From Eleginops maclovinus (Eukaryota; Chordata; Actinopteri; Perciformes; Eleginopidae), in contig NC_086356.1 in the NCBI RefSeq assembly GCF_036324505.1, positions 9,982,744 to 10,046,743 on the forward strand: a stretch of DNA of 64,000 bases, given 5' to 3'. The notes under the pieces were generated by a model, which made no database searches, had not been told where the DNA came from, and was given only the letters and a program-made list of their open reading frames with translations. A program made the translations under genes and the position numbers. Numbering within the stretch: position 1 is the first letter of the stretch; each line of letters starts with the position of its first letter. Positions 1 to 12,910 of this stretch are shown piece by piece.

Positions 1-1307
1 TCTGGAAGGTTAATACCAGTTTTTTCTAGCGCTTCAGTTCAAAGATATAGTTAATCAGACATTTAGGTGACTAATGATTAGGCACAACCTGTGGCAATGG
101 TATCCCCTGCAAAACTTGAAAGTCTGCGACAGATTGGAAATGTGGATTAAGAATTAAGTTCAAGTGCACTATATGGGACGAGATTGTACAGAAAATGAAG
201 ATTAGGGTTTAAGATTTACTTATTTAAGGCCTGATGTTCATAACGCATTAGTCCTTCATAAATTCCCATGTGCTGAGTGCGCTGAACGTTAAATAGGCTT
301 TGGCAAACTTTTATTTTTAAGTAGAGTTACTGAGGTGATGATAAATCATTTTTAATAAAAGTAGAATTTCCCACAACAGATTTTTGATTTAAATTACTTT
401 ACTGTCCCGATATCTCAGAAGTTATTTCCCATTCTATGTTATGTCATAGTATTAATCTTACAGCTGAGAGCCTATGGGTCATTTCAGTACCTTATCAAGT
501 CAGTGTTCATTCCTACAAATGCTTTCCCCGCATTTCTCTGCAATTGAATAAGCCGGCCTCTGGATGAACACTTTGTTATTTTGAAATAGATCAATAAATA
601 GTGGTGACTTGAGTATGATGTAGAGAACACCTTTATGCCAGTTCTCTGTGCTATTTAAATACAGAGTTTATTATGTCTGTAAAACAGCCCTTGGGGGCTA
701 TTTGGGGAAGTGGTCTGGGTTTTTTCACTCTAAACTGCTGTGTCTGTGTTTACTGAAAGTTTTAGACTGAGCGTTGGTTATACCCTGATGCCCATGCTCC
801 AACTAAGGTGCTCCTGTGTCTGTGTTTCTGGTTCTCAAAAACACATGACCTGTAATTGTAAAGCCGAAACAAACAACTGACACGCTGACCTCAAAGATAG
901 ACTGAGAGTTACTGTGAAAGAGCAATACCTGTAATTATTATAATGAGGAAAGATTTGAGAAAAGCTATAATTGCACCTGGGACCTGGTTTAATTCTTGGG
1001 TGCTTCTGGAAACTGCCAGCCACCTTTTTTTTTATAGGAGTAGTTCATTCAGATGACTTGTCTGGGTGGATTTTGAATCTGAACTGTTAAGGCTCATAGG
1101 ATGAACTATAACGTACTTAGAAATGTCATTTAAAACTGTCATATCAATCATCATTTTTACATTTCCTGTGGGTTTTTATTCTTCTCTTCACAATATCTCT
1201 TCAAATACAACATGAGTTTCTCTTTTTGAGCTTCCAGTTCATGCATTACAACCAAGTTTTCTGGACTACTTTTGCATATTTCATCTTGATTCACTACTTT
1301 CTTCTAG
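1..1307 (+). other. ndufa8: Intron of ndufa8 (left part of window)
   Basis: AT-rich sequence ending in a pyrimidine stretch and the acceptor AG at 1306-1307, directly before the first recognisable ndufa8 exon. I see no earlier ndufa8 exon here; the N-terminal twin-cysteine segment should lie left of the window. No other gene or clear repeat was seen. Confidence 0.7.
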
Positions 1308-2495
1308 GCAAATCAAGGGAAGCTGCGCAGAGTCCTTCACTGAGTACTGGACCTGTCTGGATTATTCAAATTTGACGGAACTGCGCCGTTGCCGCGATAA
1401 ACAGCAAGTATTTGACAGCTGCGCCCTTGAAAAGCTGGGCTGGCGGAGACCTGAGCTGGGAGAGCTGTCTAAGGTGAGACTTGTGAGGGATAGACTGCAC
1501 AATGTGAGCAGCATAGGTGGTGGGCTCCATTCTGGCTGATTACGGGCTATGCAAGAAGCTCTGATTGCATGTGCGTAGCGGTCTCATTCAGCTGCAGTTC
1601 GGAGCAAATCATGCATTTTACATTGGATTGGTTTTTCTTTTTGAAACTTTTTTGAGGGTCTTGCATAACAAGCTGGCAAGCACTAATTGGGTAGCAGCAA
1701 TCAAAATAAAACCAAAGACCGATCTTAACAATAGCTTTTAGGACATTTTGACTGAATCTATCAAAGGCTGTGATCAACTATCTGGACCTTTTTCACTTGC
1801 CAAGGCAGTGCACAAAACAACAGAAATCTAACTTTTCCTTTTTTCTGGCTCAGTTTTCTGGTTGTTCTGACAAATGTAAAGAAAGAGTAAACAAAAGTTG
1901 GAAGGTGGTTTAAAGAGATAATCGTTCAGGTTGTGAGTTATCGAGTCAGGAAAAGAGGCAGAGAGGTAAGGAAAGACAGTCCTGACCCAGAAGTCATAAA
2001 AAATGTGCAAAGCAGAGGAAAGGATGAGGTAGTTAACGACTAGCCAAGATGATGTAAATCATGATCTGAGAGGTATGACGAGAACTGAGGAGATGGCAGG
2101 CTTTCAGTTTTTTGATTTGATAATCTGTTGGTTTTTAAACCTGGTGATACAATGACATTTTTTATTTTGCTTATAACTCAATCACTAAATCTAACAGGTA
2201 ATTATAATTTTGACTGTGTGGTCAGATATTAGCAGATGCATACCTGTCCCATAACATATAGGGGGTTTTAGTGTATTGATCGGATTCAAAAAAAGGAATC
2301 AAGCCCTTTTTAAAACATTGCATCAGTAAAACTGAGCATGTTGTTTGTTTTTCTTAGGTGACAAAAGTGGCGACCGAGCGAGCCCTTCCCGAGAACCCTT
2401 ACCATTCTCGGGAACGTCCTGAGCCCAACCCGGTCATGGAGGGTAAACTGGAGACGGCCAAACATGGCAGCAGGATGTTCTTCTTTGGCTGGTGA
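1308..2495 (+). CDS. ndufa8: NDUFA8, complex I accessory subunit, last two coding exons (5' partial)
   Basis: Accessory subunit of mitochondrial NADH:ubiquinone oxidoreductase, a twin-CX9C protein of the intermembrane-space side. Coding exons are 1308-1473 and 2358-2495 (stop TGA 2493-2495), joined in phase 0 by a GT-AG intron. About 100 residues are visible; the family is about 172 long, so the N-terminal part is missing at the window edge. The first exon shows one complete twin CX9C pair: [11 protein letters not shown], then [11 protein letters not shown]. It continues into the family signature [14 protein letters not shown]. The second exon carries L-P-E-N-P-Y-H-S-R and K-H-G-S-R near the C terminus, as in the mammalian protein. 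These cysteines are normally oxidised by the Mia40 import pathway. The family assignment is secure; the upstream exon structure is unseen. Confidence 0.95.
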
Positions 2496-2734
2496 GGCAG
2501 TCGCCTCCCAAAAACCAGGGGCTCTGTCCAAGAACATCGAGACTACTCGTCACCACCCATACATCAGTTATACTTCAAAAGGTGTAAAAGGATCCAGACA
2601 CTAGCATTAAGGAGGCTGCTGTCTGCACCCTTTAAATGTGTAATGTGGTTTGTTTTGGACAGGGCTCATGTCCCAGCAGTCTTTTCATCAGCTGCAGCTG
2701 TTTGATAAAGGAAAGTAGTATGGATGATAGTGTA

Positions 2735-2823
2735 AATAAAGTCCATACAACTTTCCTGAACACTTCTGTAAATGTAATGAGTGAACAAATACAACATGCT
2801 GTATAGTGTTGTCAAATAATAAA
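2735..2823 (+). promoter_or_regulatory. ndufa8: ndufa8 polyadenylation signals
   Basis: Two AATAAA hexamers, at 2735-2740 and 2818-2823, lie 240 and 323 bases after the ndufa8 stop. They mark the likely end of a 3' UTR of about 350 bases. Which one is used cannot be told from sequence. Confidence 0.7.
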
Positions 2824-2849
2824 AAGATAAATTATCATTCTGGATTAGA

Positions 2850-5800
2850 GTGTCTTCATTGATCTATTCAAGACTCTGTTGCCTTAAAACAGAATACGTT
2901 TCAGATATTTAAAGGATTCGTGTTGCCAGACCATTCCTTCAATATCTGCAAATTATAGGCAACACCACCGTGTTCGCACATCTGTGTTTTGTCAGACTGA
3001 GTATTGTTAGACTGATGGAGGGCGAGGTTGTAGGTCAAGGTTCAGGGTCATTACCTGCAGCCTGAGAGAGCTGCTTCTGCTTCCTCCTTTTCTCCCAGCT
3101 CACTTCCTGCCTCTGACCTGGACTGAAAGAAGACTTTTAAGAGTCATAGCAGAGTTTCACAGTCAAGTGTTATTGCTGCCGGCACGCGTGTTGTACTCGT
3201 GACCTTGAGTCTTAGGAGAGGAGAGGCCAATTCAAAGACATGCCGGCCTGTGGAACATAGTGGACTGTGCCAACGCACGCACACACTAGATCAAAGTTGA
3301 AGTATGAGTTACCATAAAAGCAAACGTATAAGTTGTTTAAAAACTGTTCTAGTAGTCCTGATATGACTTTCTTTACTACAAACATGAGGCATGTTGGGTC
3401 CTTAACCCTGTGCCATGTGGTTGATTTCTTTAGGGACCAATAGTAGTGCATGATTTGACTGCTTTCTCATACTCAAAAGCAGAGATGTGGCCCTTGGGTG
3501 TTTGCACATGATGTAAAAACATATTTCAAGTGCACAGAAACAAAGGGACTTAACTTATAAGGGAAGTTGACAGCTACCCGCTTGCAGTCACTTTGATTTT
3601 ATTCTGAAAATGTAAAAATACAAAGAGCTTTTTTTGTTTTTGCTTATTCTAGATGGAGCATTGATATAGTTCATGTAGATTGTGTCTGCTATGCTGTGTG
3701 TCTTTAACATTTTTCCCACAAGTTTATTTTTTATCCTTCAGACAGCATTTCAACACTGTCACAGCTTATTGCCAAAAACAACCATCATTTTTCAGTGTGT
3801 GTACAGTAGCTCCATGGAAGTATGTATGCATACATGAGTGAGCACGTCTGCTTGTTCCTATAGGGCGTCACTGCACTAGTTGCAGAAATCCCCTCGCAAG
3901 GTGTGGTCTGGACCTGCGGCCTGCTCAGGAAACGCCTGACAGACCCTCTTCTGACCTGGACAGTGGGACAAAGGGAGGAGGGAAGAAGGGATGCAAAGAG
4001 GAAAGGAGGTATTGAGCGGAGAGGATAGACAGGAGCACGTAAGAAAATAGTAAAGCAAGAGGGAGATAGAAAATGAAGGGAATTGGAGTAAAAAAAAAAA
4101 AAGATACAGGGCTAGGAACGAGTGAGATCCAGAAAGGGCATTGAGGGTAATGACCTGAAGGCAGACACACAGACAGAGTGGGGTCTCGGAGGTTGTTCGG
4201 TGGCTGGCGGTGAGGCCCCGGGGCTCGTGGCAGGCCTGTCTCCATGCGACTTGCAGGAAGCAGAGGGTCATCGTTTGACACGGTACCGCCACAGGAAACG
4301 GGCTCTGGCACAGGAAAGAAATACAATACATCGCTTTCACAAAGATACAGCCCGCCTAGGAACCCAACGCGCTAAAATACTCAAACAACCGGGCTTGTTC
4401 ATAACACAAGACTGTCAATATTCCCATTGTTCTGCGACTGGTTCCACATAAACTGAATGTTTGAAGTGATGATGAGCACAAGTAGTCAAAGCTGGGGGTT
4501 TCTTTTTTCCTTGTCCGTCAATCATTTGTGTTGAGGATGGAGTTCAAGCAGATACAACTAGGGCTGAACAGTAAAAGGAAAATATTCAATTTGCAATGAC
4601 TATTAACAACAAGAATCTATCATTAAGAAATAAATCAAGAAATGATTTCCAACATTCTTTATTGGAAAAATGTAACACTGTAATAAACAGTTATTTTTTA
4701 CTTTCTTTCAAGTAACCTAAAAAACGTTATCATACAATATCACAGTCGTTCACATTGTAATTAGTGCAAAGTTGAATATAAACAAATGATTTATTGTGCC
4801 ATACAGCTGGTTTTGTTCATTAACTATTATTTATGTCCTCAAAACCCAAATTTGGTTTTAATGCATCTATTTATGCAAAGATAAAGAAATAGATCATGTG
4901 CCATCTGCATACTTACTAATAATTAATTTTCTGGAAAACTATTACTCACTAAACCTACAGTGCATTTCTCTTCCATGAGACGTCTGCTGCATCCATGCCT
5001 TTAAGAGCCCCTAACATGTGGGCGCTCTTGATTTGACTAACTCTAAAAATCTAGGTGCACCAACATAAACAAATCAAACAATTTGTTTATGTTGGTTCGC
5101 CTTGCTCGCCATTGCGCCCTGTGATCTTTAGACCGCGCATGTCATTGAGTGCTGCTTTCATGTCTCCTCTCATCCCCTCATACTGCACAGGGTGGCTTTG
5201 AACTGCCATGCAGGTTGCTCTATGTATAAAACACACGCCCACAAGTACGACCACTGTGTCTCCGACCACCACTCATGGAGATTAATAATCTGAGAGCTTC
5301 AAAAGGGTAAACACACTCACACATGCTCACTCACACAGCAGATATTGTTGTTTTTAATCTTTGTGTTTTCTGAGGGAAAGCCATGCAGACCCATTTACAC
5401 GAGTGAACAACACTGTAGTAAGACCAGGGCCTTTGTTGTGTATCTGGTGTAGCCCTGCATTAAGCAGTTAGACTTTTTGAGATGTCAGAGATGTGCTGGA
5501 TAATTGGACAAGAGAGAAAAAGGGTATGGTCCTTTAACTTGTGGTAAAATACATCTTTATTCTCAATTAAGCTGTTGGCTTTATTGTTAATGCTCTTTTT
5601 ACCCAACCTATGAAAACAACCTCAGTTTTCAATGTGTATTGTTTTGTCTATTTATTGAAACACAACTATTAATTTCATTCCCTGCATCTTGTGTCATACA
5701 TTAGTCGTTTTTTATTGTTTCAATAAAAAAAAATAGAGCTTTTTTGATAATGATTGGACGAGATGGGGGGAAAGGCCAAGACCGTACACTCAATTACAAG

Positions 5801-7300
5801 TTCATTCGGTTTATTGTAGAATAAGAGATTTAAGGGGAGAATTAATGCTATAGGTTTTATACATAAAAAACAACAACATTGTAAACGATAGAAATAGTGT
5901 GTGAAATACAAATACAAATAAGACAAAATAAGATAAGACAATAATAATACCTCAAACATTAAAATGAAGTACCATAAAATAAAAGTAAAATAGCATAAAA
6001 TGCCAGCTCTAACTAAAGGCTTCTTCAACACACGTAAAAGTTTGGACACTGCCTCTCTGCTTCAAAAAAAAGTAATATCATCTGTTACTTCAATATACTG
6101 AAACAAGTAAGCAAACAGTTGTATTCTTAAAGATAGGTTTTTCTCTCTGACAACATCTGCCTGCTGCAGCTGCAAACAAGGTCAATTTGGAGCTGAAAAT
6201 CCCAAACTATGAGCTGAAAGATGCTTAAAGCCTAATAGTCTCTGTAGAGCTGAGGGGAACTGCATCGGGTCATAATAGTCTCGAAGGCAACAGGATTGAC
6301 CCTTGTCATGGTATACAAACGTCACAGTCATTATATACATGGTTATAAATAGGTAATGTATACAGAGCTGATTCAAACAACCTCTTTTCTTACTTCTCTT
6401 AGTTGAGGGTGCATTCCTCTTTTATCAGCAATCTTGCTTCATCCTGATTAAATTCATCGTACAAATATTTTCACACAAACACACTTCGCACAGTCCGTAG
6501 GTCCTTAAAGCCTGTTTCTGTACGGTGACAGAGTGATGACCATGACTAGTGTTTTGCATTCCAGCCAGACACGCTTCACAGCAGCTCTTTCATGCTGCAG
6601 TTTTGCCAAACGCCCCTCAATGCGCTGCTTAAGATAACATTTAGCAAATTTTAAGGTTTCGCTCAAGGTGTTAGTTGGTCAAAGACAAGACAGAGCAGGA
6701 GAGCTCCCGCTTCACGGCACACTAATGAAGCCCAGTCACACACTCGCTGACAAACAGCGAAACACCCTGACACATGTGCAGATAAACACTCTTTAACAAA
6801 AGTAGAAAAGACACAAACAAGCATGCACATTAACGGTCGTGACAAATATCTCCCCACCATAAGTTATGATTAAATCTACAGCTGGCTTTTTCTGTATTTT
6901 TTTCCAAAGTAAAAGTCATTGTAATGGTTAAAGCAGTTTCTTTTAAATAAGTCCACCACTCGGCCTTTTCCAGATGTTTAAAAATAAAACTCCCTCCATT
7001 TCTTTTGACTGCATGTTTATTCTGTGGTATCTGAGCAAATGGACTAATGTGAAGTATGTGATGAAACAAGATGTCTAAATGACAGCCTGGGCTGTTGTCA
7101 CACAGCTTAACACTCAAGAAGTTGTGGTCTGGGAGCCATACAGTACACACTGTTTATTTATCTGCAGGCGTGTGTGTGGGCGCATGTGTGTTTGTGTATA
7201 TGTGTGCGATGTGGATTTATGATGAATATAAAGTGCTGCTCACAGCCTTAAGTGTTTGTATGTTTGTGCATGTTTTAACATGTATGTGTGAGTCACATCC
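2850..7300. other. Intergenic, no gene recognised
   Basis: No exon with conserved protein content was found on either strand. The open frames near 3876-4451 are low-complexity and resemble no family I know. The stretch 4550-4800 begins with ACTAGGGCTG and is AT-rich, possibly a decayed hAT-type repeat, but this is weak. A strong hairpin lies at 5059-5096 and is listed separately. Confidence 0.6.
5059..5096. repeat. Perfect 16-bp inverted repeat, 6-nt loop
   Basis: The left arm at 5059-5074 (ACCAACATAAACAAAT) is the exact reverse complement of 5081-5096, with CAAACA between them. Each arm contains a forkhead-like ATAAACA core, so the palindrome would present two opposed FOX-type sites or a stable hairpin. 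Confidence 0.9.
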
Positions 7301-7354
7301 ATATATATGTGTGTGTGTGTGTGTGTGTGGGTGTGTGGGTGTGGGTGTGTGTGT

Positions 7355-7393
<39 letters not shown>

Positions 7394-7410
7394 CATGCAT
7401 GCATGTGTGC
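7301..7410. repeat. Interrupted (GT)n microsatellite with a G-quadruplex motif
   Basis: A GT array runs from about 7309, interrupted by GGG triplets at 7329-7331, 7337-7339, 7343-7345 and 7355-7357. It ends in GCATGCAT repeats near 7390-7405. The four G3 runs fit the intramolecular G-quadruplex pattern on the + strand. Confidence 0.9.
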
Positions 7411-8829
7411 GCTGCAGCTCCTTCTGGGCTGGCCTGTGTTTATGTTGGCCTGATCCCAGACCTTCATCACTTCTCTGCTGATAGCTCCATTCCTCCATCC
7501 CTCTGTCCCTCCGGCTATTTACAAGTCTACCGCAGACTGCCTTTCCCTGCGTGCCAACATCCAATCCTTTTTCTTCCCTGTCCTCTCCTCTCCTTCATAC
7601 TGTCGTCATTAGCTTTATCTCAGACTGTGTTTCATTGCTCTTCCCTAAAAAAAATTCTCACTCTTCTTACTCTCAGCCAAATGGGTCCTACCAAGTTAGG
7701 AGTAGTGCAGTAGTTGCAACTTACAGTATATCAAGCTCTTTCAATGCACTGGCCAAGAACTTAAATAATTAGGCCTTGTTGCTATGCACCAGTATGATAT
7801 GGTTTTCAATACAAAGCCTTAAAGTACTTAAAACCTTTGGCTTTAAATGTTGTATAATTAATTTTGTCACATCGGACTTGGTACCAAATTTTAACTCTGA
7901 AGTCTTCTCTGCTGAGTAGTCACTGTACTTCTGACAACTCTTATCTTTTTGACAGTAATCCACATCAAAGGGAATGTACAGTATATGCATCTATACATAC
8001 AGTATGCGCACTCACAATTCCCAGACCTTCCCTCAACACATAACACACACTGACGCACACACAAACACTGAACTCCAGTCAGTTATAATCCTGCAAGTAG
8101 CCAGAGTGGACTTATTCCCATGCGTTGGGAAGCTCATGTCACTCTAATGCTGTTGTGCTTGTGGTTACTGCAAGGTATACTGAAGCATTCCTCCGCCGTG
8201 CGCTCATCTAAACAAAACTAGTTAAAAAGGACGCGAAGGGGCTCAGGCTACTCAGTTGTGGCGGGGCTACACTGGGTGGCTCCTATCTGACAGAGGGCTC
8301 AGAGAGTTTTGGGTTTCCTACGCATGTCAAGGTAAGTTAGCTGTTCCCTGCATTGGGCCGTTCCGAGGCCCTGGTGGGCTTTCAGTCACAACTAGCCCTC
8401 CCGTCTCTTGCTCTTGAACACTCTTTTCCTCCATCCACGCCCTCCTCCCACTCACCATTTTGCCTTTACTGACGCAAAGGCTGTCTTCTGGCTGTCATCC
8501 CAGGTTCACATGTGAGGTTTTCCCCTTTTTCCTTGTCTGTGTATCTCAGACCTTACATCCCCTCTGTCCCTGTGCTCTTTCCTTTGCACTCAGTTCATGG
8601 TGTGTCATGAGTACAGCACTCACTTGTCATCTCTAATTTTTCTCTCAACCCCATCATGCATTAAAATAACACTCTTGTTGTCCTGCAGCATTCCACGATA
8701 AGCAGTAGGGAGAACTTATTTTTGCTAAGGCATATACTTTTTGTTGGTTTTAACAATGTATTTTAAATATGTTTTTACAGTTTTATTTGACTTTAAAGCT
8801 TTTAGAGGTAGATTTATAAAATAAACACC
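7411..8829. other. Intergenic, no gene recognised
   Basis: Mixed sequence with pyrimidine-rich segments (7480-7680, 8380-8600). At 8333 the sequence AG/GTAAGT follows a GC-richer stretch (8220-8330) and could be a splice donor of an unknown transcript, but no coding frame supports it. Confidence 0.5.
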
Positions 8830-9112
8830 ATTGGCTCGAAGAGGAATTTGATTGGCCAATTGAAAGCAACCCTCTGATTGCCCGACTGAAAGTGCCATTT
8901 GATTGGCTGATTGAAACAAACCCTCTAATAGGCAGATTTAAACAACTCATTTGATAGGCTGATTGAAGCGAGCCATCTGATTGGCCATTTGAAACAAGTT
9001 ATTGTATTAGTTGTAGTTTTCACCATTTGAGTGGGCAATTAAATTAGCAATTGATGGTTAATTAAAACAAGCCCTCGATTGGCTGATAAAAAATAGTCAT
9101 CTGATTAGATGG
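8830..9112. repeat. Diverged 26-bp minisatellite, about 11 units, rich in ATTGG (inverted CCAAT)
   Basis: The segment splits into successive units of about 26 bp. Most units begin ATTGGC or ATAGGC, have a central TGATTGAAAC-like part and end CATTTG, CATCTG or CCTCTG. Unit starts include 8851, 8877, 8902, 8928, 8954 and 8980. Several units keep intact ATTGG, the reverse complement of CCAAT, which NF-Y binds. Units differ at several positions each, so the array is old. Confidence 0.85.
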
Positions 9113-11967
9113 TGAGGGGTCACTGTGAGTAAAAGACAGTTCAGTCCTCCCATCTAACACAACTCAACAAACACATAATAACCAGCTTCCAGGGTTACTA
9201 AGCCAGTGTCCTCCACTACACAAGCCGGGCTACAACACTGTTGCTTAATTGCAAATGCAGGCAGTTTGTGAGTCAAAACTAAAATAACTTCTTGCAAAAG
9301 AAAAATAAACTGACAGGGATTTTTCCTGAGAGGAAACCTTTAGTTTACTATATGACATGTTTCTTAATAGTGCTAAAGTGTTCAGTGTTCTTTAAATAAA
9401 CAATGTGGAGTTTTGCATAGTGGGGCATGAAAGAATGCAGGAGTCTTGCTGCCCCTCTCACACATGTCAGCAATTTGGCTGCCTTGTGTATTTTGGATGT
9501 TGAAAAAAAGGAACATTTCAAAGTAAACGAAAGAAGGAAAGTCTTATCCGCCTGGCAGCTGCGCTCCGGACAAAATTGCTTTCAGCTGATGCGCTGCAGC
9601 TCAAACTTGCTTGGGTAATGTCAAGTGATGCATTGCAATACTGAGAAAACAACACAGACAAAAAATAAATAAAACGAAAAGAAATGCTGGAAAGTTCCAG
9701 TGCTTATTCAGGCAAAGCGCAACAACCCCCTATAAAAAGTAAACATGCGCAGGACATTGTTTTTTATTTTTACAGTTATTCTCTTTTTGTACGTTTATCC
9801 TCATTAGTTGTCTTTACAGTCAAACATTAGATATGGAGCTTCCAGTTAATTTTTGTTTGACATGACTTAAAAAGTGACATTATTGTAAGAATGAAAAGGA
9901 TCATCACTATTTGGCCTACTGGTTTTTTAATTAGCAAAAGTGAAGAGATAAAAACACTATTAATGTTGTATATAACAAAAAGCCAGGAATTAAATGATTC
10001 ATTGGTATTCAATAAATAAACAAAATAATTTTAAAAAATGTCATATACCTCACAGACAAACATCATACATAGTGATATGATGTACTTTATTTCATACATT
10101 GTGTAACTAAATGCTGGCATCTCTAACTCCTTGTACTGAATGCCAATGCAAACAAACATGGGGGCAAACAAATGAAGGTGCAAATGAAGCATTATGCAGT
10201 ATTTATTTTTCTTTCAGCATGCAGGCGTGCTTGCACAAATACCCAGATATATTAAATCTTAAAACCCACAAATCAAAAATGCACTGAAATTATACAGTAT
10301 ACATTTTCCATTCACAAACAGATGGGATAAATCACATTATGTTCCATGGTGTTTTTTGTATAGATTCTGAAGATAATTGAACTATCCATGTTCAGGGGAG
10401 TTTAGATTATCATCTGTGGTTATAGAAGTGAAGTTGAAACCTTACACCTTATATTGACACCTTAACCATTACATTTTCTATGAAACTCATTTATACATTT
10501 CATTTTCAACACACAATTTTCCCATTTAGTGAAATGCCATGGTTTTTCTCCTCTATAATGGTTTCTCTGTTTGGTGGTTCTCTAAGGAAACAGCTAACTG
10601 AGGTGTTTCCCTACATTTCCCTCATCCAGAAGTCAGCAAACTATTACATAAGTTGTTCAGTGCACCTTTCAAGAGCTGTGGAGAGCAATTATTTATAATA
10701 ACTTTAATAAGCTCTGAGAGGCAATAAGGATTTTAAAGGAAATATCTGGACAACTTATGTCATACCAACACTTATTACCCACCACATTTGAAGGGGAATT
10801 ACTCTTAGGAAAATACAGTAAAAGATGGTTTATAAATAGGTTTAAGTACAGTTTTTTGTATGAAACTCCTCTATTTTATATTCCTAGGTCTTATTTTCAT
10901 CTTATTACCATTTGGGGAAAAACATGAAAATAAGATTTGTGTGTAAGAACAACATTTATCTCAAATGATTTGTTGTATAGACAGATTTCAGAGAGAATGC
11001 CGGCAACAGGAAGAGATATATTGGATGTGACTTTGGGACAATGCAATTACATGCACAACATATTCAAACTCTAAGCACCAGACTAAGGGAATTTGATTCA
11101 GAGCTGTATAAAAAATTACAACATTGGTTTCTCACTGTTGTTAATTTTAGACATAAAGAAACAACTCTGCCGACGTCTGGTTCATCTCAGTATTCTAGCT
11201 CTGACAAAATATTTCCCCATCAAGAGTCACCACCTGTACACCCTTGACTTTTTGAGAAAAAACAACACACAGAGAAAGTTTTGGCCGACCAACTAAACAA
11301 ACTAGACCGGTCCGAGCTTGCTGTGTGACACGAACACAACAGGTTCACTTGCTCGCTCCCAGCCCCCGGCTCTGTTTACATTCTGCTGGCAGGGAGATCT
11401 GGAAGTGTTTGGCTAGGCTCTGCGCTCACTGGGAACTATCAGACAATTCACATTTTAAACTATTTTGATATCAGCTCTGTGGAGAGTTGCTGTTTCCCTG
11501 AGAACATGACTTGCCTCTGGGCTCTGGGGCCTGTTGCACCGCCAGACGAATAAACAGAGGGGGGGGGAAGAGAGGCTGAGCAAGAGACGAGGCGATGGGA
11601 AGAGAGCAAGAGAGTGTGGTCCTTAACTTGAACAGTAAAAACAAATATGTTGAAAAATATATAATGACAAAAATGTCATGATACCGAGTATGAATACATT
11701 GTCATGTAGAATGAACTCTGTGTTGAAAGACTCTTCGTAAGTTATTGGCTCCTGGGTGGAAATAACAGAGATATACTATAAATAGAAAAGTACAAAGAGT
11801 ATATTTTAAACAGATGAAAATGGTTGTACTGTATTTGCTGCAGTGAGCTCCAGTTTTCTGGTCACCCATCTTATGCTGAGGTTAAAGGTGGTGGAGTTAG
11901 AGGGGGAAACCTTCAGCCAGTGTTAATTAGGTGAGTAGTTAAGTTTCGCCCAGCTCAGCGCCTCAAG

Positions 11968-11970
<3 letters not shown>
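9113..11970. other. Intergenic, no gene recognised
   Basis: AT-rich DNA without a convincing exon. The GC-richer stretch 11330-11590 contains a run of nine G near 11562 and could be regulatory, but nothing specific can be named. Confidence 0.55.
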
Positions 11971-12049
<79 letters not shown>

Positions 12050-12059
12050 GTGTGTGTGT
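11971..12059. repeat. (TG)n microsatellite
   Basis: Nearly pure TG dinucleotides for about 89 bases, with two GTGG interruptions at the right end. Confidence 0.97.
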
Positions 12060-12689
12060 CAGTGAGGAACATTAAATAATAAATATATGTTTCAGCCATT
12101 GTTGATTGGTTAATACTTTACATGTTATACTTGTTGGGAAATGTGGAGATATGCAAGCATTGGATTTGAGTAATATTGTTTTTTATCTTTGGTACAGTTT
12201 TGAAAGTTGTTTGTATTTCCATATCCTGGCACTACATTGCAGAGGGAAATGTTATAATTCACCACTGCATCGATTCGACAGCTATCTCTGTGTCTATCTA
12301 TGTAAGTGTCTTTTCAGATTAAGCTTTTCTTCCTTACTTCATTTAATCATTCAATGCTATACTTAACTTAAATGAAACAAAGATTGACAGAATATTGACA
12401 AATGAACTAGTTTTAAGACTTGTAGCATAGGATAACTTGCAATATTGTCACTTATAAAACTAAAATCCTGGCAGTCTTGCCCTGAAAGCGCTATTAAAGC
12501 TGACACATGCATTACTAATTTCTAATCAACTGCAGCACTCACTTAACTTGGGATTTACAGTATAGACTGTAATCCCCTGTGACAGTCTCGACCAAAATCA
12601 CTTTTCGGTGTTGTATTGTCCATTTATTGTGCATCCATTTGCGCATGTGAGTGTGCATGCATATATGTCTAATGCGAGCACTTAAAGCA

Positions 12690-12910
12690 ACCTTGTGGCC
12701 AATCAACAGGCCTGTAGCGTCTCCGCCTCAGGTTCGAATTACCTATTAGCCAAATGTGTTTATTCAGTGTTTAGTCACTATTACCCTCAGTATGATCCCT
12801 GCTCTAAAGGGCTAATGGCTGAATATTTTTCCCCCCAGCCCGATTTCAACGTAAAATAATTGATCTCATATGAGAGCAACTGGCACGCGTTTCCTCTTGT
12901 TTTCCTAAAG
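12690..12910. promoter_or_regulatory. Candidate conserved non-coding element
   Basis: Unlike its repeat-rich surroundings, this stretch is of balanced composition, has no open frame, and is dense in plausible factor sites: CCAATCA at 12699, GAATTACC near 12736, GGGCTAATGG near 12810 and AATAATTGAT near 12857. It is proposed from composition and motif density only; conservation could not be tested. Confidence 0.3.

Noticed and set aside
3876..4451. Overlapping frames on both strands near 4 kb
   Set aside because: Low-complexity Leu/Ser/Phe-rich text without motif, splice sites or known relatives.
12725..12745. GGTTCGAATTACC resembling a tRNA T loop
   Set aside because: The stem does not pair and no other tRNA parts are near. 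It is kept only as part of an enhancer candidate.
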